DNA from: Lampris incognitus
Lineage: Eukaryota; Chordata; Actinopteri; Lampriformes; Lampridae
Reading direction: 5' to 3'
NCBI RefSeq assembly: GCF_029633865.1
Contig: NC_079224.1
Span: 24,921,267-24,985,266, forward strand
Length of the DNA: 64,000 nt
Shown piece after piece: positions 11,500 to 21,490 of this stretch. The translations under genes and the position numbers were made by a program. Under the pieces are notes generated by a model. That model saw nothing but the letters and a program-made list of their open reading frames with translations, had not been told where the DNA came from and ran no database searches. Position 1 is the stretch's first letter; each line of letters opens with the position of its first letter.

Positions 11500-12453
11500 A
11501 GAATGTTGGTTAAAGACAGCACGTTCGAAAGTTTTGGATAGAAAGGGTAGAAGGGGAACTGGTCTGTAGTTTTTGACGTCAGAGGGGTTAAGTGATAGTT
11601 TCTTGAGAAGGGGGGTGACTCTAGCAGTCTTGAAGGCAGATGGAAAGCATCCTGCCTGGAGGGAGGTGTTGATGAGGTGGGTTAGATAGGGAAGAAGATC
11701 AGGTGAAGAAGAGGGGAGGGGACCGGATCAAGGGAGCATGTGGTGGGGTGACTGGATGTGATGAGGTGTAGAACCTCGTCGGGGGAGAGGGGAGCGAGGT
11801 GGGGCGTGGAGAGGGTGCAATAGTGCAAGCAGCACTAACTGAGTGATGAGAAAAGGAGGATCTGATGTCGCTTAGCTTCTTGTCAAAGAAGTTAGCGAAG
11901 TCATCAGGGAGAAAGGAGGAGGTTGAAGAAGTGTAGAGAAGGTTTCAAAGAGTTTTAGGATTAGAGGATCGGATTTTAGAGCGATAGAAGGCAGCCTTTG
12001 CAGCAGAAAGGTAGGAGGAGAAAGTGGAAAGAAGAGATTGGAAGTTGAGAAGGTCTTCTGGGAGTTTTCCTTTTCTCCATGTGCGCTCTGCCACTCTCAG
12101 GCACCGTCTGTCAGTACGTACTGAGTCGGTCAGCCAAGGGGCAGGTGGAGTTGAGCGTGCAGGCCTGGAGGTGAGGGGACAGAGATTGTCCAGAGAAGAG
12201 GAGAGGGTAGAGAGAAGAAGATCAGTAGCAGTGTCAGGGGGTAGGAGAGAGAAAGATTAAGGGTTTAGGGAGGATAGAGGTAACAGAGGAAGAAAGATCA
12301 GTGGCAGAGAGAGAGTGGAGGTGTCTACGGGTGGAAACCATGTGGGTTGGGGAAGGGGCTGAGGGGGGTGAAGAGAGGGAGAGAAAGTAGGACATGAAAT
12401 AGTGGTCAGAGAGCTGGAGGGGAGTAACAGAGAGATTGGAAATAGGACAGTGT

Positions 12454-13010
12454 CTAGTAAAGATAAAGGTCCAGCTGGTTGCCGGCCTTGTGGGTTGGAG
12501 GAGAGGGTGAGAGGTGAAGGTCAAAGGAGGAGAGGAAAGAGAGAAGAGGATCTAGCTTGTTAGTGTGGATGTTGAAGTCACCGAGAAGGATAGGTGCAGA
12601 GTCATCAACAGGGAAGTGCGAGACAAGTGTGTCAAGCTCCTCCAGAAACTCACCAAGGGGGCCTGGTGGGTGGTACACAACCACGATGATGAGTTTGACT
12701 GGATAAGAGACAGCAACAGCATGAAATTCAAGAGGGCGGAGAAAATTGTGGAATGGAAACAAGAGAGTATTCCAATTTCAGGGAGATTAGCAGGCCAGTA
12801 CCACCACCCCGCCTCCCAGCTCTGGGAGTGTGAGAAAAAGAGTACACATCAGATAGAGCTGCGGGTGTGGTAGTGTTTTCTGGCATGATCCTGGTCTCAG
12901 TTAGAGCAAAAAAGTTGAGGGAGAGCAAGGATGCGTAGCCTGAGATAAACTCAGCTTTCGGCAGACTGGCAATTCCAGAGCCCTCCCGTCACCACTTGCT
13001 CAACGTGAGT
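12454..13010 (-). pseudogene. L2 apurinic-type endonuclease, broken
   Basis: Two overlapping minus-strand frames encode endonuclease motifs: Ala-Leu-Thr-Glu-Thr-Arg (near 12885-12905) with the catalytic Glu, and Leu-Gly-Asp-Phe-Asn-Ile-His (near 12570-12592). A frameshift separates them and an in-frame stop lies near 12990. This is the N-terminal domain of the same L2 copy. Confidence 0.8.
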
Positions 13011-13314
13011 GGAGAGAGTGGGATAGATGAGATTGGTAGGGTCACAGGAGTGACCCAATGTCTATGCCAGCCCTGGGAAGAGGAAAGGACAGGAATGCGA
13101 AGCAAACACATAGTCTATACTAGGTACACAAAATACAGATGACGGACCGGATCTAAAAAGAACAGTCCGTGCTTGACGAAGTCTTGGCTTGAAAAAGTCG
13201 TGCTTGCCTTTGTTCACTCTAGCCTTCGTTCAACCTAGGCTTGTTTCATGTAGGCTTCCAAGTAGCAGCAGTGATTTAAAGAACACTGATTGCTAATTGT
13301 CTGCCATGAGTGCA

Positions 13315-14254
13315 GGCCACACCCTGGCCACTTAACAACCAATTGGCCAAAGAGGTACACTGAAAATAGGCTTATTGCCCAGAAACTGTACACTTATGTA
13401 AAACTCTATCAAACCTCACACAATAGTATTAAAACTGCAAACAGCAAGTTACCCAGGAATATATTTATAAGCTATCAGGATAACTAAGTCAAAACAGCTA
13501 GGCAACAAGAAATATTTAAGGGCACACTAGGTGAAAAACAGCTACAGCTAGAATAAGTAAATAAGACAAGTAAGTAAATAGAATAAGACAGCTGCTACAG
13601 CAAGAATAAGATCCCACTAGGAACCAGCAGCAGATGTATAGAGAAAATTACTAATACTCCAGCAGATGGAATAAGACTAATAGCATCTTGTTAAGTAAGA
13701 AAGATGATACTTACTCTATTCTAGACAAACCAGCAATTCAGAATCGCTCCAGAAGTTAAAATGCACACTGGATTGAAACTGAATCAGGCCAGACTTATAA
13801 ATCCCTGTGATGTTCTGGCCACACCCTTGTCACTTAACACCCAATTGGCCAAAGAGGCACACTGAAAATAGGCTTAGTGCTCAGAAACTGGTCACTTACG
13901 TAAAACTCTACCAAACCTCACACAATAGTATTAAAACTGCAAACAGCAAGTTACCCAGGAATATATTTATAAGCTATCAGGATAACTAAGTCAAAACAGC
14001 TAGGCAACAAGAAATATTTAAGGGCACACTAGGTGAAAAACAGCTACAGCTAGAATAAGTAAATAAGACAAATAAGTAAATCGAATAAGACGGCTACAGC
14101 TAGAATAAGATCCCACTAGGAACCAGCAGCAGATGTATAGACAAAAGGACTAATACTCAAGCAGCTGGAATAAGACTAGTGGCAACTTGTTAAGCAAGAA
14201 AGATGATACTTACTCTATTCTAGATGAGCCAGCAATTCAGAATCACTCCAGAAG
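13315..14254. repeat. Two tandem ~500-bp units upstream of the L2 copy
   Basis: Unit 1 (about 13315-13769) and unit 2 (about 13817-14254) are direct repeats offset by 502 bp with high identity, for example aattggccaaagagg at 13341 and 13843. They contain no coding sequence. They lie directly 5' of the L2 reverse transcriptase unit in its own orientation. They could be LINE 5' monomers, or an unrelated tandem duplication. Confidence 0.8.
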
Positions 14255-14292
14255 TTAAGATGCACACTTAAGATGCACACTTAAGATGCACC
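14255..14292. repeat. Three tandem copies of a 13-bp unit
   Basis: TTAAGATGCACAC is repeated about 2.9 times and runs directly into the left inverted end of the IS3EU-like element, whose first bases (tgcacc) complete the third unit. Confidence 0.85.
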
Positions 14293-14453
14293 AAATATCT
14301 GAGTGGTATTTGGTGCAAAACTGATTTGTGCATCTGTAGAGCCAAGGGATTCATGTCTGTAGAGCCAGGGGCAGGATCATAGAACCCCTTTGGCCAATCA
14401 AAGGAGCTTGTTTGGGTGCCTGTCTCAGTCTTGGCGCCGCTTGGCGCCCTAAC

Positions 14454-14455
<2 letters not shown>

Positions 14456-14506
<51 letters not shown>
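14456..14506. repeat. (GA)n microsatellite with poly-A
   Basis: About 25 GA dinucleotides followed by an A-run to 14516, within the left arm of the IS3EU-like element. The right arm has only a short T-rich stretch at the matching place. Confidence 0.95.
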
Positions 14507-14509
<3 letters not shown>

Positions 14510-14861
14510 AAAAAAACACCACAGCCTCCATCCAATCTCCAGAATCCCGACTCGGGGGAGCTGGCACCTGATGTTCAAGGTATGTTTTCTGATATCACCC
14601 ACCATTATACTTTTGTTAATACTTTATGCACGCTGGTCAGCTACGTTGGTAGGCTAATCAACATCTTGTTAGTTAGGTTTAGCTCCTCTGGCTTCCCCGA
14701 ATGGTAGCTAGCTAGCTAGCATAACAAATTAGCCTACACTGTTAAGTTAGCTAGCTTGCTTTCCAATCGTCTCTCGCTAGTCGGTAAAAGATAACGTTAC
14801 CCTCATACTAAATTATGTGCATTGTGTCCTCATATTCTATTCTGTTTTGCCTTCTAGAAAA

Positions 14862-16430
14862 ATGACAAATCAGGGTGGGTCTTCGCAGGTGAGTATCATA
14901 TCATGAGTATGAGTATTAATCATGAGTTTAATGGTGTTTTCTCAGTGAGTGAGCGATAGGTCATATTAATCGGTGTTTCCATGGAGCTGTGCCGTGACTT
15001 GCTGTAAAACGGATAAATTATTAAATCAGGGCACCGTGGGCTTCAATGTATTGCTGCTGTTCGTGAGAATTGTTTATTGGCATGGTTTGGATGTATGATT
15101 TAGGCAGCCTACATAAGGGAGATATCTGGAAGTATTTGTTTTGGTGTGATTTTCTAAAAACTAACATATAGTCATTGCAATTGTATCACAAATGTCAACT
15201 AGGTTTGGCTCCACCATAGAGGTTCAGACATTATTGTAACAGAATGTTTTTTTCCCCTCTAGGAAATGCTGCTCTTTCATTTACTGCACAGGCTCTACAA
15301 CAGACTATCAAGTTGCCTTGATCGTGCCCCTCTGGACCTAGATTACCTGGAGTTTGTATGTTCACAGGAGCTGGTTGTACTCAGTGCAGTATCAAGCCAG
15401 CTTGAGATCCCTCAAGCAGTGTATGATGCCCTTACTGAGGTGCATCGCCTAGTCTCTGAGCAAAATGACAAGGAAACATGTATAACAGTTTCCCTGGAGA
15501 GCGGAAATAGTTGCCGTCCCAGAGTTATAATATGCAAGGAATATGTGTCTGAGCTTCTTAATATGGGTTTATCTGTGAAGTGCATTGCCAAGCTTGTAGG
15601 GATTTCTAGGTGGACGCTGCAGAGACGTATGAATGATTGGGGTTTCTCTGTGAGGGCTCTGTACAGTGACTTAACTGATGATGAACTTGACATCCTAGTG
15701 TCAGCCATCCACTCCTGCAACCCACATGCTGGGTACCGAATGATGTTGGGACTGCTGCGGGCACAGGAACATCGAGTGCAGTGGCAGAGGGCTCGTTCAT
15801 CAATGCACAGAGTTGGCACTGTAGGGATTGTGTCACAAATGTCAGAGTTGCGGTGTGTGGTACGCAGGACATGTCCCAGGCCCCAGATCACTGATGCATA
15901 TCGACACAAACCACAAACTTATAAGGTTGGTTGTGTTTGTCAAATAGAAACCTATTGCCGGACTTGTTCACAATGTAGGAAATAAGGTGACGGATGATTA
16001 TGCCTAATCTTTTCCCCGTCTCAATTTAAGGTACAATATGGTGATATTCGGAGGAATTGATGGCTTCTCAAGGAAGGTAGTGATAATCATTTGATGAAGG
16101 CCCTTTTTACAGCATGTCTTTTAACGGTAGCATAACAGTTATTTAAAGACTAGTTATTTGTTAATGCTGAAAATCAGTATTTTCATATGGACACCTAAGG
16201 AATGTAGTAATAGCTTAAGGTAATGAATGTTATATTTACCTAAATCGAATAAAAATGTATGTGTGATTTAGGGTATGACGGGGTTGTTCTGTATTATTCC
16301 CATAGATAATGTATCTTGGTGTTGCTAATAACAACAAGGCCTCCACTCCACTACACTTGCTTTTTTCAATGAAGCTGTTGAGAAACATGGCTTACCAGAA
16401 AGGTTTATAGTGGCTGATAGCATCTGGTTC
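14862..16430 (+). pseudogene. IS3EU-like transposase, multi-exon, frameshifted
   Basis: Exon 1 is 14862-14888 (9 codons, donor GTGAG). Exon 2 begins at 15263 after a T-rich tract and AG, and encodes a helix-turn-helix segment (Gly-Ile-Ser-Arg-Trp-Thr-Leu-Gln-Arg-Arg) and a His-Ala-Gly-Tyr-Arg-Met segment like IS3-family transposases. Just before the catalytic His-Ile-Asp-Thr-Asn-His-Lys motif (about 15894-15915) the frame shifts by one base; the unshifted frame stops at 15985. Exon 3 starts at 16031 (Gly-Gly-Ile-Asp-Gly-Phe-Ser-Arg). Exon 4 starts at 16306 (Asn-Asn-Asn-Lys-Ala) and shifts again in a T-run near 16360 before a second Asp region. The family is a DDE integrase; the assignment to IS3EU is from motif resemblance. 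Confidence 0.65.
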
Positions 16431-17442
16431 AGAATCCTAATCTATTTGTCCATGGGCACCGCTGCCCATGTTCTTTAGGCAATGATTCATCACTAGCGTA
16501 ACCTGGGCCTAAGAGTCCACTCTGATTCTCACTTCTGTCTTTCAAGAGATGGGAGGATGCTTTCCCCTTAGTCAAGGCTTCAGAGTTAGAGTTATAACGG
16601 TGATAAACCTTTTGCAAATTTCTTGTTTGTTTCATTTGGGAGATGGATGGATTCTCGTCAGTCTTCTGTTTATGGCTGTCTTGATTACAATTTTGCACTG
16701 ACTACAGCTTAAATGTGAAGGCCAATAGTCATTCGAAGCCAGGCCAGTATTAGTATCCTCTCTCCCCTTATTTACCCAACACCAGTGCAGTATTTTCCTT
16801 TTCAACTTTGCTCTTATTGATAATAGAGTACTATTATATTGTTAGCAGTAGTCTTTGATTTCTTGTAACGGCAAGCTGAGCAGCAGTGTGTTGAGGTGTG
16901 TGAGGTCTGTTGCCAGTAGGCCCAGTTGCAGTAGGCTGAGCAGCGGTGTGTTGAGGTGCGTGAGGTATGCTGTCCCTTTCACTTCTTATGTAGCTCAGAA
17001 GCACACGGACTGCTGACTCAATGTTTGTGTTCTGGTCATTTTGAGAGATGTGGGGGTTACATGCATTTGGTAGCTAACTGGAAGTGTGTAACATTTGCGC
17101 GACAGCATGTTTACAAACACAGAATCCCCTTTGCACAAGTTTTTTGTAAAAATGTATTGTAGATGATATAGGCAAGCAATATAATATATCTCTGAGGCCT
17201 AACAGACATGTCAATGGTACTTAAATATGTCAATATTGCCTTCTGTAATGCAAACGCTGACGTCCATGGTATTCCTATACAAATTAATATCTGCCAAAAA
17301 AACCCCCCAAAAAAACAAAACCTGGTAACCATGGTTTTCTTTCCATGGTAAATTCTCATAAGTGTACATGGTTTTCTTACCATAGTCAATTCTCATGAGG
17401 GTAATCTTAGCTAGGTTAAGTAATCGTCATGATGACACTCAC
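16431..17442. other. IS3EU interior, no gene recognised
   Basis: No coding sequence is supported. It holds a 60-bp tandem repeat (16875-16970), and near 17320-17400 a duplicated accatggttttctt-like phrase. Confidence 0.5.
16875..16970. repeat. 60-bp tandem repeat (about 1.6 copies)
   Basis: The phrase gctgagcagc(a/g)gtgtgttgag starts at 16875 and again at 16935, with the similarity lasting about 33 bp. Confidence 0.8.
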
Positions 17443-17469
17443 CTGCAAAGACACACCCGGATCTGTCAT
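17443..17469 (-). pseudogene. Mirror copy of transposase exon 1
   Basis: On the minus strand an ATG at 17469 opens a 9-codon exon that ends CAG before GTGAG, the same length and structure as exon 1 at 14862-14888 on the plus strand. It lies in the right inverted arm of the IS3EU-like element and points inward. No matching downstream exon was found on this strand. Confidence 0.7.
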
Positions 17470-17827
17470 TTTTCTAAAAGACAAAACAGAAAAGAATATG
17501 AGGAATCAATGTACATAATTTAGTATGAAGTTACCTTTCGCCGATTAGCGTGAGACAACTGGATAGCAAGCTAGCTAACTAAACTGTAGGCTAATTTGTT
17601 ATGCTAGCTAGCTACCTTTCAGGAAAGTTTTTTTAACACCTTTATTATATGAACAAAAGAACAAAATCTGGTCATAACAATAACAAAATTAGCAAATAGT
17701 ACAAATCTGACTGAGCTATTACAATTTTTTTTAATATTTCACAAAACAATAAAAAATAAGGAAAAAAGAATAATAAAAAAACAAAAAGACAGAAAGAGGT
17801 CTAATCAGAAATCAATATATCTATGTC

Positions 17828-18112
17828 TGTGAATGTTCTCATTCATCCAGGTCATAGTTATCCAAAGGAATTGAATCAAGTGCAACTGGACTTGGTTATA
17901 TATCCGTGAAGACGTTTCGCCTCTCATCCAAGAGGCTTCATCAGTTCGTGCCTTTCTGACTAGACAAAGCTAGTCTGCATGACATAACACAAACTGATGA
18001 AGCCTCTTGGATGAGAGGCGAAACGTCTTCACGGATATATAACCAAGTCCAGTTGCACTTGATTCAGTTCCTTTGAATAACTATGACCTGGATGAATGAG
18101 AACATTCACAGA
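17828..18112. repeat. Inverted terminal-repeat pair with hammerhead-like core
   Basis: The arms 17828-17948 and about 17993-18112 are near-perfect reverse complements, about 120 bp each around a 44-bp spacer. The plus-strand arm contains CTGATGA (17994-18000), a 5-bp stem gcctc/gaggc (18002-18006 with 18015-18019) and GAAAC (18020-18024), the layout of a hammerhead ribozyme core, which Penelope-like elements are known to carry. One extra A lies between CTGATGA and the stem, which is not canonical. The third copy has CTGATCA (19386-19392). Confidence 0.6.
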
Positions 18113-18161
18113 CATGTTGCGGAACAATTTGGGTCTGACACCCTTAAAATGGTGAGGGAAT

Positions 18162-19389
18162 ATGAAAGGATGGCTCGGGAAGATTGCAGACTACAGAAAC
18201 CACTTGCGATTTAATCTGAGATGCAGACAACACAGGCTCATACCCACTAGCCTGCGCCTGTGTACCACAATGAAAGGACATAGAGCAGACGGAATCATAG
18301 AGAAGGCACAGAATCAACTCCTGAATGAAAGAGTGAGACAGGTCCATTTCACTATTGAAGGGCTGAAGGAGAAATCTGACCAACTACTCCAACAACTAAC
18401 ATCCCACTTGCCTGGTGCAGCCCTGGAGAGGGTCACTGATTTCACCAAGGAAGCCCAACTATCTCAACACCACAAAACCAAAGAAAGGCAGACAAGGAAG
18501 TTTCAAAATTTACAGCGACGAACCAACAACACTAGCCAAGCTGATATACTTACCTGGAGACAAAAGACCAGAACATCGCACACAAAACGAAACGCAGAAC
18601 AGATGGATCAAAAATCTGTCGGACAAGGTACTTACCCAATCAGAGAAGGAGGTCTTAGCCAAAGGACTAAACTTCGCCATGACACCCAAACAACTACCTA
18701 TAGTTGACCTCATCACGTCCACAGAATCAGCTATAAGGAAAAACAATCTAACGGAAACCGAAGCGGAACAGCTTAGGTTAACCATGACCTGGATGAATGA
18801 GAACATTCACAGACATCTTAGGTTAAAGGTGTCAGCAGCTCTGTCCAATGCGAAACCCCCTACTTCCAACCTAACCATGGAGGAAAGGAAAGCCGTGACA
18901 GCCCTGAGCAAGGATGAAAACATCACTATTCTTCCAGCAGATAAGGGGAGATGCACGGTTATCCTCAACACAACAGACTACCACGCCAAGATTGCGTCAT
19001 TACTCAGCAACACCGACAGCTATGAACCGCTGAGACGCAATCCAACTAGTGGTTACAAGAGGAGAATAATAGAATACCTACAGAAACTACAGAAAGGGGG
19101 AACCATTGACCAGATACAATACCACCATCTCTACCCACAAAATAACAGTCCATGCATATATGGACTCCCTAAGATCCATAAAGATGGAGCCCCCCTCAGG
19201 CCCATTGTCAGCAGCATAAACTCGGTCACGTACAACATCGCCACACATATAACCAACATCTTGACCCCTTTAGTGGGCGAAACACCTCACTATATCCAAA
19301 ACTCCATTGACTTTGTGAACAAGGTCCAAGGCGTAAAACTGGAACCTAATGACAGACTAGCTTGGTCTAGTCAAAAAGGCACGAACTGA
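18162..19389 (+). pseudogene. Penelope-like reverse transcriptase, fragment
   Basis: Two overlapping plus-strand frames (18162-18707 and 18415-19389) carry the N-terminal region and reverse transcriptase fingers: Leu-Pro-Ala-Asp-Lys-Gly-Arg, then Tyr-Gly-Leu-Pro-Lys-Ile-His-Lys and Leu-Arg-Pro-Ile-Val-Ser-Ser. The frame then runs into the terminal repeat, so the palm with its aspartates is missing. A frameshift lies where the two frames overlap. Confidence 0.85.
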
Positions 19390-20392
19390 TCAAGCCTCTT
19401 GGATGAGAGGCGAAACGTCTTCACGGATATATAACCAAGTCCAGTTGCACTTGATTCAATTCCTTTGGACAATATATCTATGTTTTTGCAAATATGCAAA
19501 GCTTTTTCGGTTTGTATACGTTTCAGTGCTTTCTTAAAATGTATTAATTCATTCATGAAGACTAAGAATAGTGGCCTGGCCTTAAAAAATCTAGATCTAT
19601 GGATACATTTTTTAGCCATAATAATCAGGCTATTGTACAACATTTCCATATTTTTATCCTCCATTATAACTCCAAATTTAATATCCTTATAATCTAAATT
19701 GGGCAAATGAGTCCTTTTCAGATATCCCATTTTGAAATAATTATATATCATATATTTAGAAGTAAAAAACAAACGTTCTAATGTTTCGCTAACAGAATCA
19801 CAAAACATACAATTGTTTTTTCCAATGTTAAATCTTCATCTCAGAAAGTCATTACAAGGATAAATATCATTTATCATTTTAAAATTAGTTTCTTTCACTT
19901 TTGGTGAAATAGGGAGAGTGAGGTATCTGGTTCTAATTCTGCCTATAATCTGTTTAGGATAATTTTTTAATAGATTTTTTTCTTTTTAATGGTAGAGGAA
20001 AGAGCACGGAGGTAAAGGCACCCCTTACAATTTTGTTTGTACATTTTTTCTCCATAACTTCGACTGTCAATGTAAAGTGAAGGCATCTTTGGTACTAACA
20101 CGTCATAAGTCAAAAATCATTTTATCATATTCACCATTACTTGTGGGATTGTCTTGATAACCACTGAGTATTGGGGGGGGGTTGTACACGTCACATTGAA
20201 TTTATCAATGAATTCATTGTGCTCTAGAACATTTCCTCTTGAATCCATCAAAATGCAAAATAGACCAAATACCTCTCTCCACCCAATCATAATAACAAAG
20301 ATTTTCTTTTAAACAAGATACATGTTATTCCAGATCGGAGAGCTCTAGCAAGTCCACCATCTTGCCAGCTTCCCCTTCCTACCTTTCGGGAA

Positions 20393-20775
20393 GCAAGAGG
20401 AGCTAACCTAACTAACAAAACGTTGATTAGCCTACCAACGTAATAATAATAATAATAATAATAATAAATTACACTGACCAGCGTACATATTTAAACTATA
20501 AACGAAAGTATATTGGTGGGTAAGATCAGAAAACATGAGGAATCAATGCAACAAATTTAGTATGACGGGTATCTTTCGCCGACTAGCGAGACGATTGGAT
20601 AGCAAGCTAACGTAACGTTAACAGTATATCGGGTAATTTGTTAGCTAGCTTACCTTTCGGGAATCCAGGGTAGCTAAACCTTACTAAGAAACGTTGCATA
20701 CCAACGTAGCTGGCCATCGTGCATATTTAAAGTATTAACAAAAGCATAATGGTGGGTGATATCAGAAAACATACC
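20393..20775. repeat. Tandem subterminal duplication in the IS3EU right arm
   Basis: The segment that begins near 17500, continues at 20393 beyond the L1 insertion and ends near 20535 is repeated at 20535-20775. Shared phrases include aggaatcaatg, tagcaagctaacg/tagcaagctagct, cctttcgggaa and ttggtgggt/atggtgggt. A (TAA)n microsatellite is present only in the first copy (20441-20466). Confidence 0.7.
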
Positions 20776-20969
20776 TTAAATTGAGGCTGTGGAGTTTTTT
20801 GGGTTTTTTTCTTTCTTTTGTCTCGCTTTGGTTTAGGGCGCCAAGCGACACCAAGACTGAGACAGGCGCCCAGACGAGCTCCTTTGATTGGCCAAAAGGG
20901 TTCCGTATCCCGACCCTAGCTCGACAGTTGCACGAATCACTTCGCACCGAATACCACCGAGATATTCGG

Positions 20970-21490
20970 TGCAAAGTTGAGAGCGCGCGGGACTTGTAAT
21001 TTGTGAGTGAAAAAAAACAGCATTTGTGACTTGTAGCGGTAGATTCAAGCAGTTTTAGTTAATGACTTGTGTTTGTGCTAGAAAAATATCCAAGAAAAAA
21101 AAATTGTGAGAAAATATTCTACAGGTGTGCAACTCTCATTGCACGAATTCACATACTGATTTGCGGATGTGCAAATTTTGTCCGTGACTTCACATTGTTT
21201 GATACGGGTTGTGTGAATGTGTTTTGCACCATATTCACTGCAGCAACTGTAGCAAAAATGTGAGCGTATGAGTTTCTTAATTTGTGATTTGTAGAATAGG
21301 ATTTGTGCATCCGCAATGAAGAATTTGGGAAGGTGTAACTGTTGTGTTGGGTTTGTGGGAGAGAGAAAAACTCTACAAGTTTGCAGGTTTTTCTCTGTGA
21401 CTTCAAATTTACTGATACGCATGTGTAACTATTTTCAACAACTACAATTCCACTGCCACAGGTGCTCAGTTATTTTGCACCTTGCACCCA
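20970..21490 (+). repeat. ~500-bp dispersed repeat, copy 2
   Basis: Inverted match to 9537-10044 over nearly the full length. It starts at the right end of the IS3EU-like element and ends ttattttgcacc near 21482. No coding sequence is supported. Confidence 0.7.

Larger units (their letters stand above)
10045..13110 (-). mobile_element. L2-clade LINE, frameshifted
   Basis: On the minus strand the 3' end carries the typical fish L2 tail (ttagccgatgcttttatcc on the plus strand near 10057). Going upstream come reverse transcriptase (10233-11500) and an endonuclease region (12450-13000). Several frameshifts and stops break the frame, so the copy is dead. The family encodes an endonuclease/reverse transcriptase used for target-primed reverse transcription. 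The 5' limit is uncertain. Confidence 0.85.
17827..19469 (+). mobile_element. Penelope-like element, internally truncated
   Basis: Perfect 14-bp duplications caatatatctatgt lie at 17813-17826 and 19470-19483. The element begins with two copies of its terminal repeat in inverted orientation (17828-17948 and 17993-18112), continues with a reverse transcriptase frame, and ends with a third partial copy (from about 19383). It lacks the palm catalytic motif and the GIY-YIG domain, so it cannot move itself. Confidence 0.88.
17626..20378 (-). mobile_element. 5'-truncated L1-clade LINE, split by a Penelope element
   Basis: The insertion is flanked by 14-bp duplications ctacctttc(a/g)ggaa at 17612-17625 and 20379-20392 (one mismatch). 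It starts on the plus strand with a T-run, the complement of a poly-A tail. A minus-strand frame at 19484-19808 encodes an L1 C-terminal zinc-binding-like tail (Cys-Asp-Ser-Val-Ser-Glu-Thr-Leu-Glu-Arg-Leu-Phe-Phe, then Lys-Lys-Cys-Ile-His). The Penelope-like element 17827-19469 interrupts it. Confidence 0.8.
14287..20969 (+). mobile_element. IS3EU-like DNA transposon with long inverted ends
   Basis: The left end (from 14287, tgcaccaaatatctgagtgg) and right end (to 20969) are inverted copies. The similarity continues inward for about 600 bp on each side, through a GC-rich block (ggcgccaagc...gactgagacagg) and a ttggccaatcaaag phrase, to a short coding exon. The body carries an IS3-type integrase-like transposase gene. 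An L1 fragment (17626-20378), itself holding a Penelope-like element, is inserted in the right arm. No clean target duplication was found; the right end abuts the ~500-bp repeat copy 2. Confidence 0.65.

Noticed and set aside
13290-13989. Two near-identical small coding genes of 60-65 codons
   Set aside because: They are the same phase of a tandem non-coding repeat, with no recognisable domain, and the reading frame is not extended in either copy.
13315-14254. CRISPR-like array or LTR pair
   Set aside because: Only two long units with no short spacers, and no internal retroelement genes between them; eukaryotic context.
14268-14657. Ser-Leu or Arg-Glu repeat proteins
   Set aside because: They are six-frame readings of a (GA)n microsatellite.
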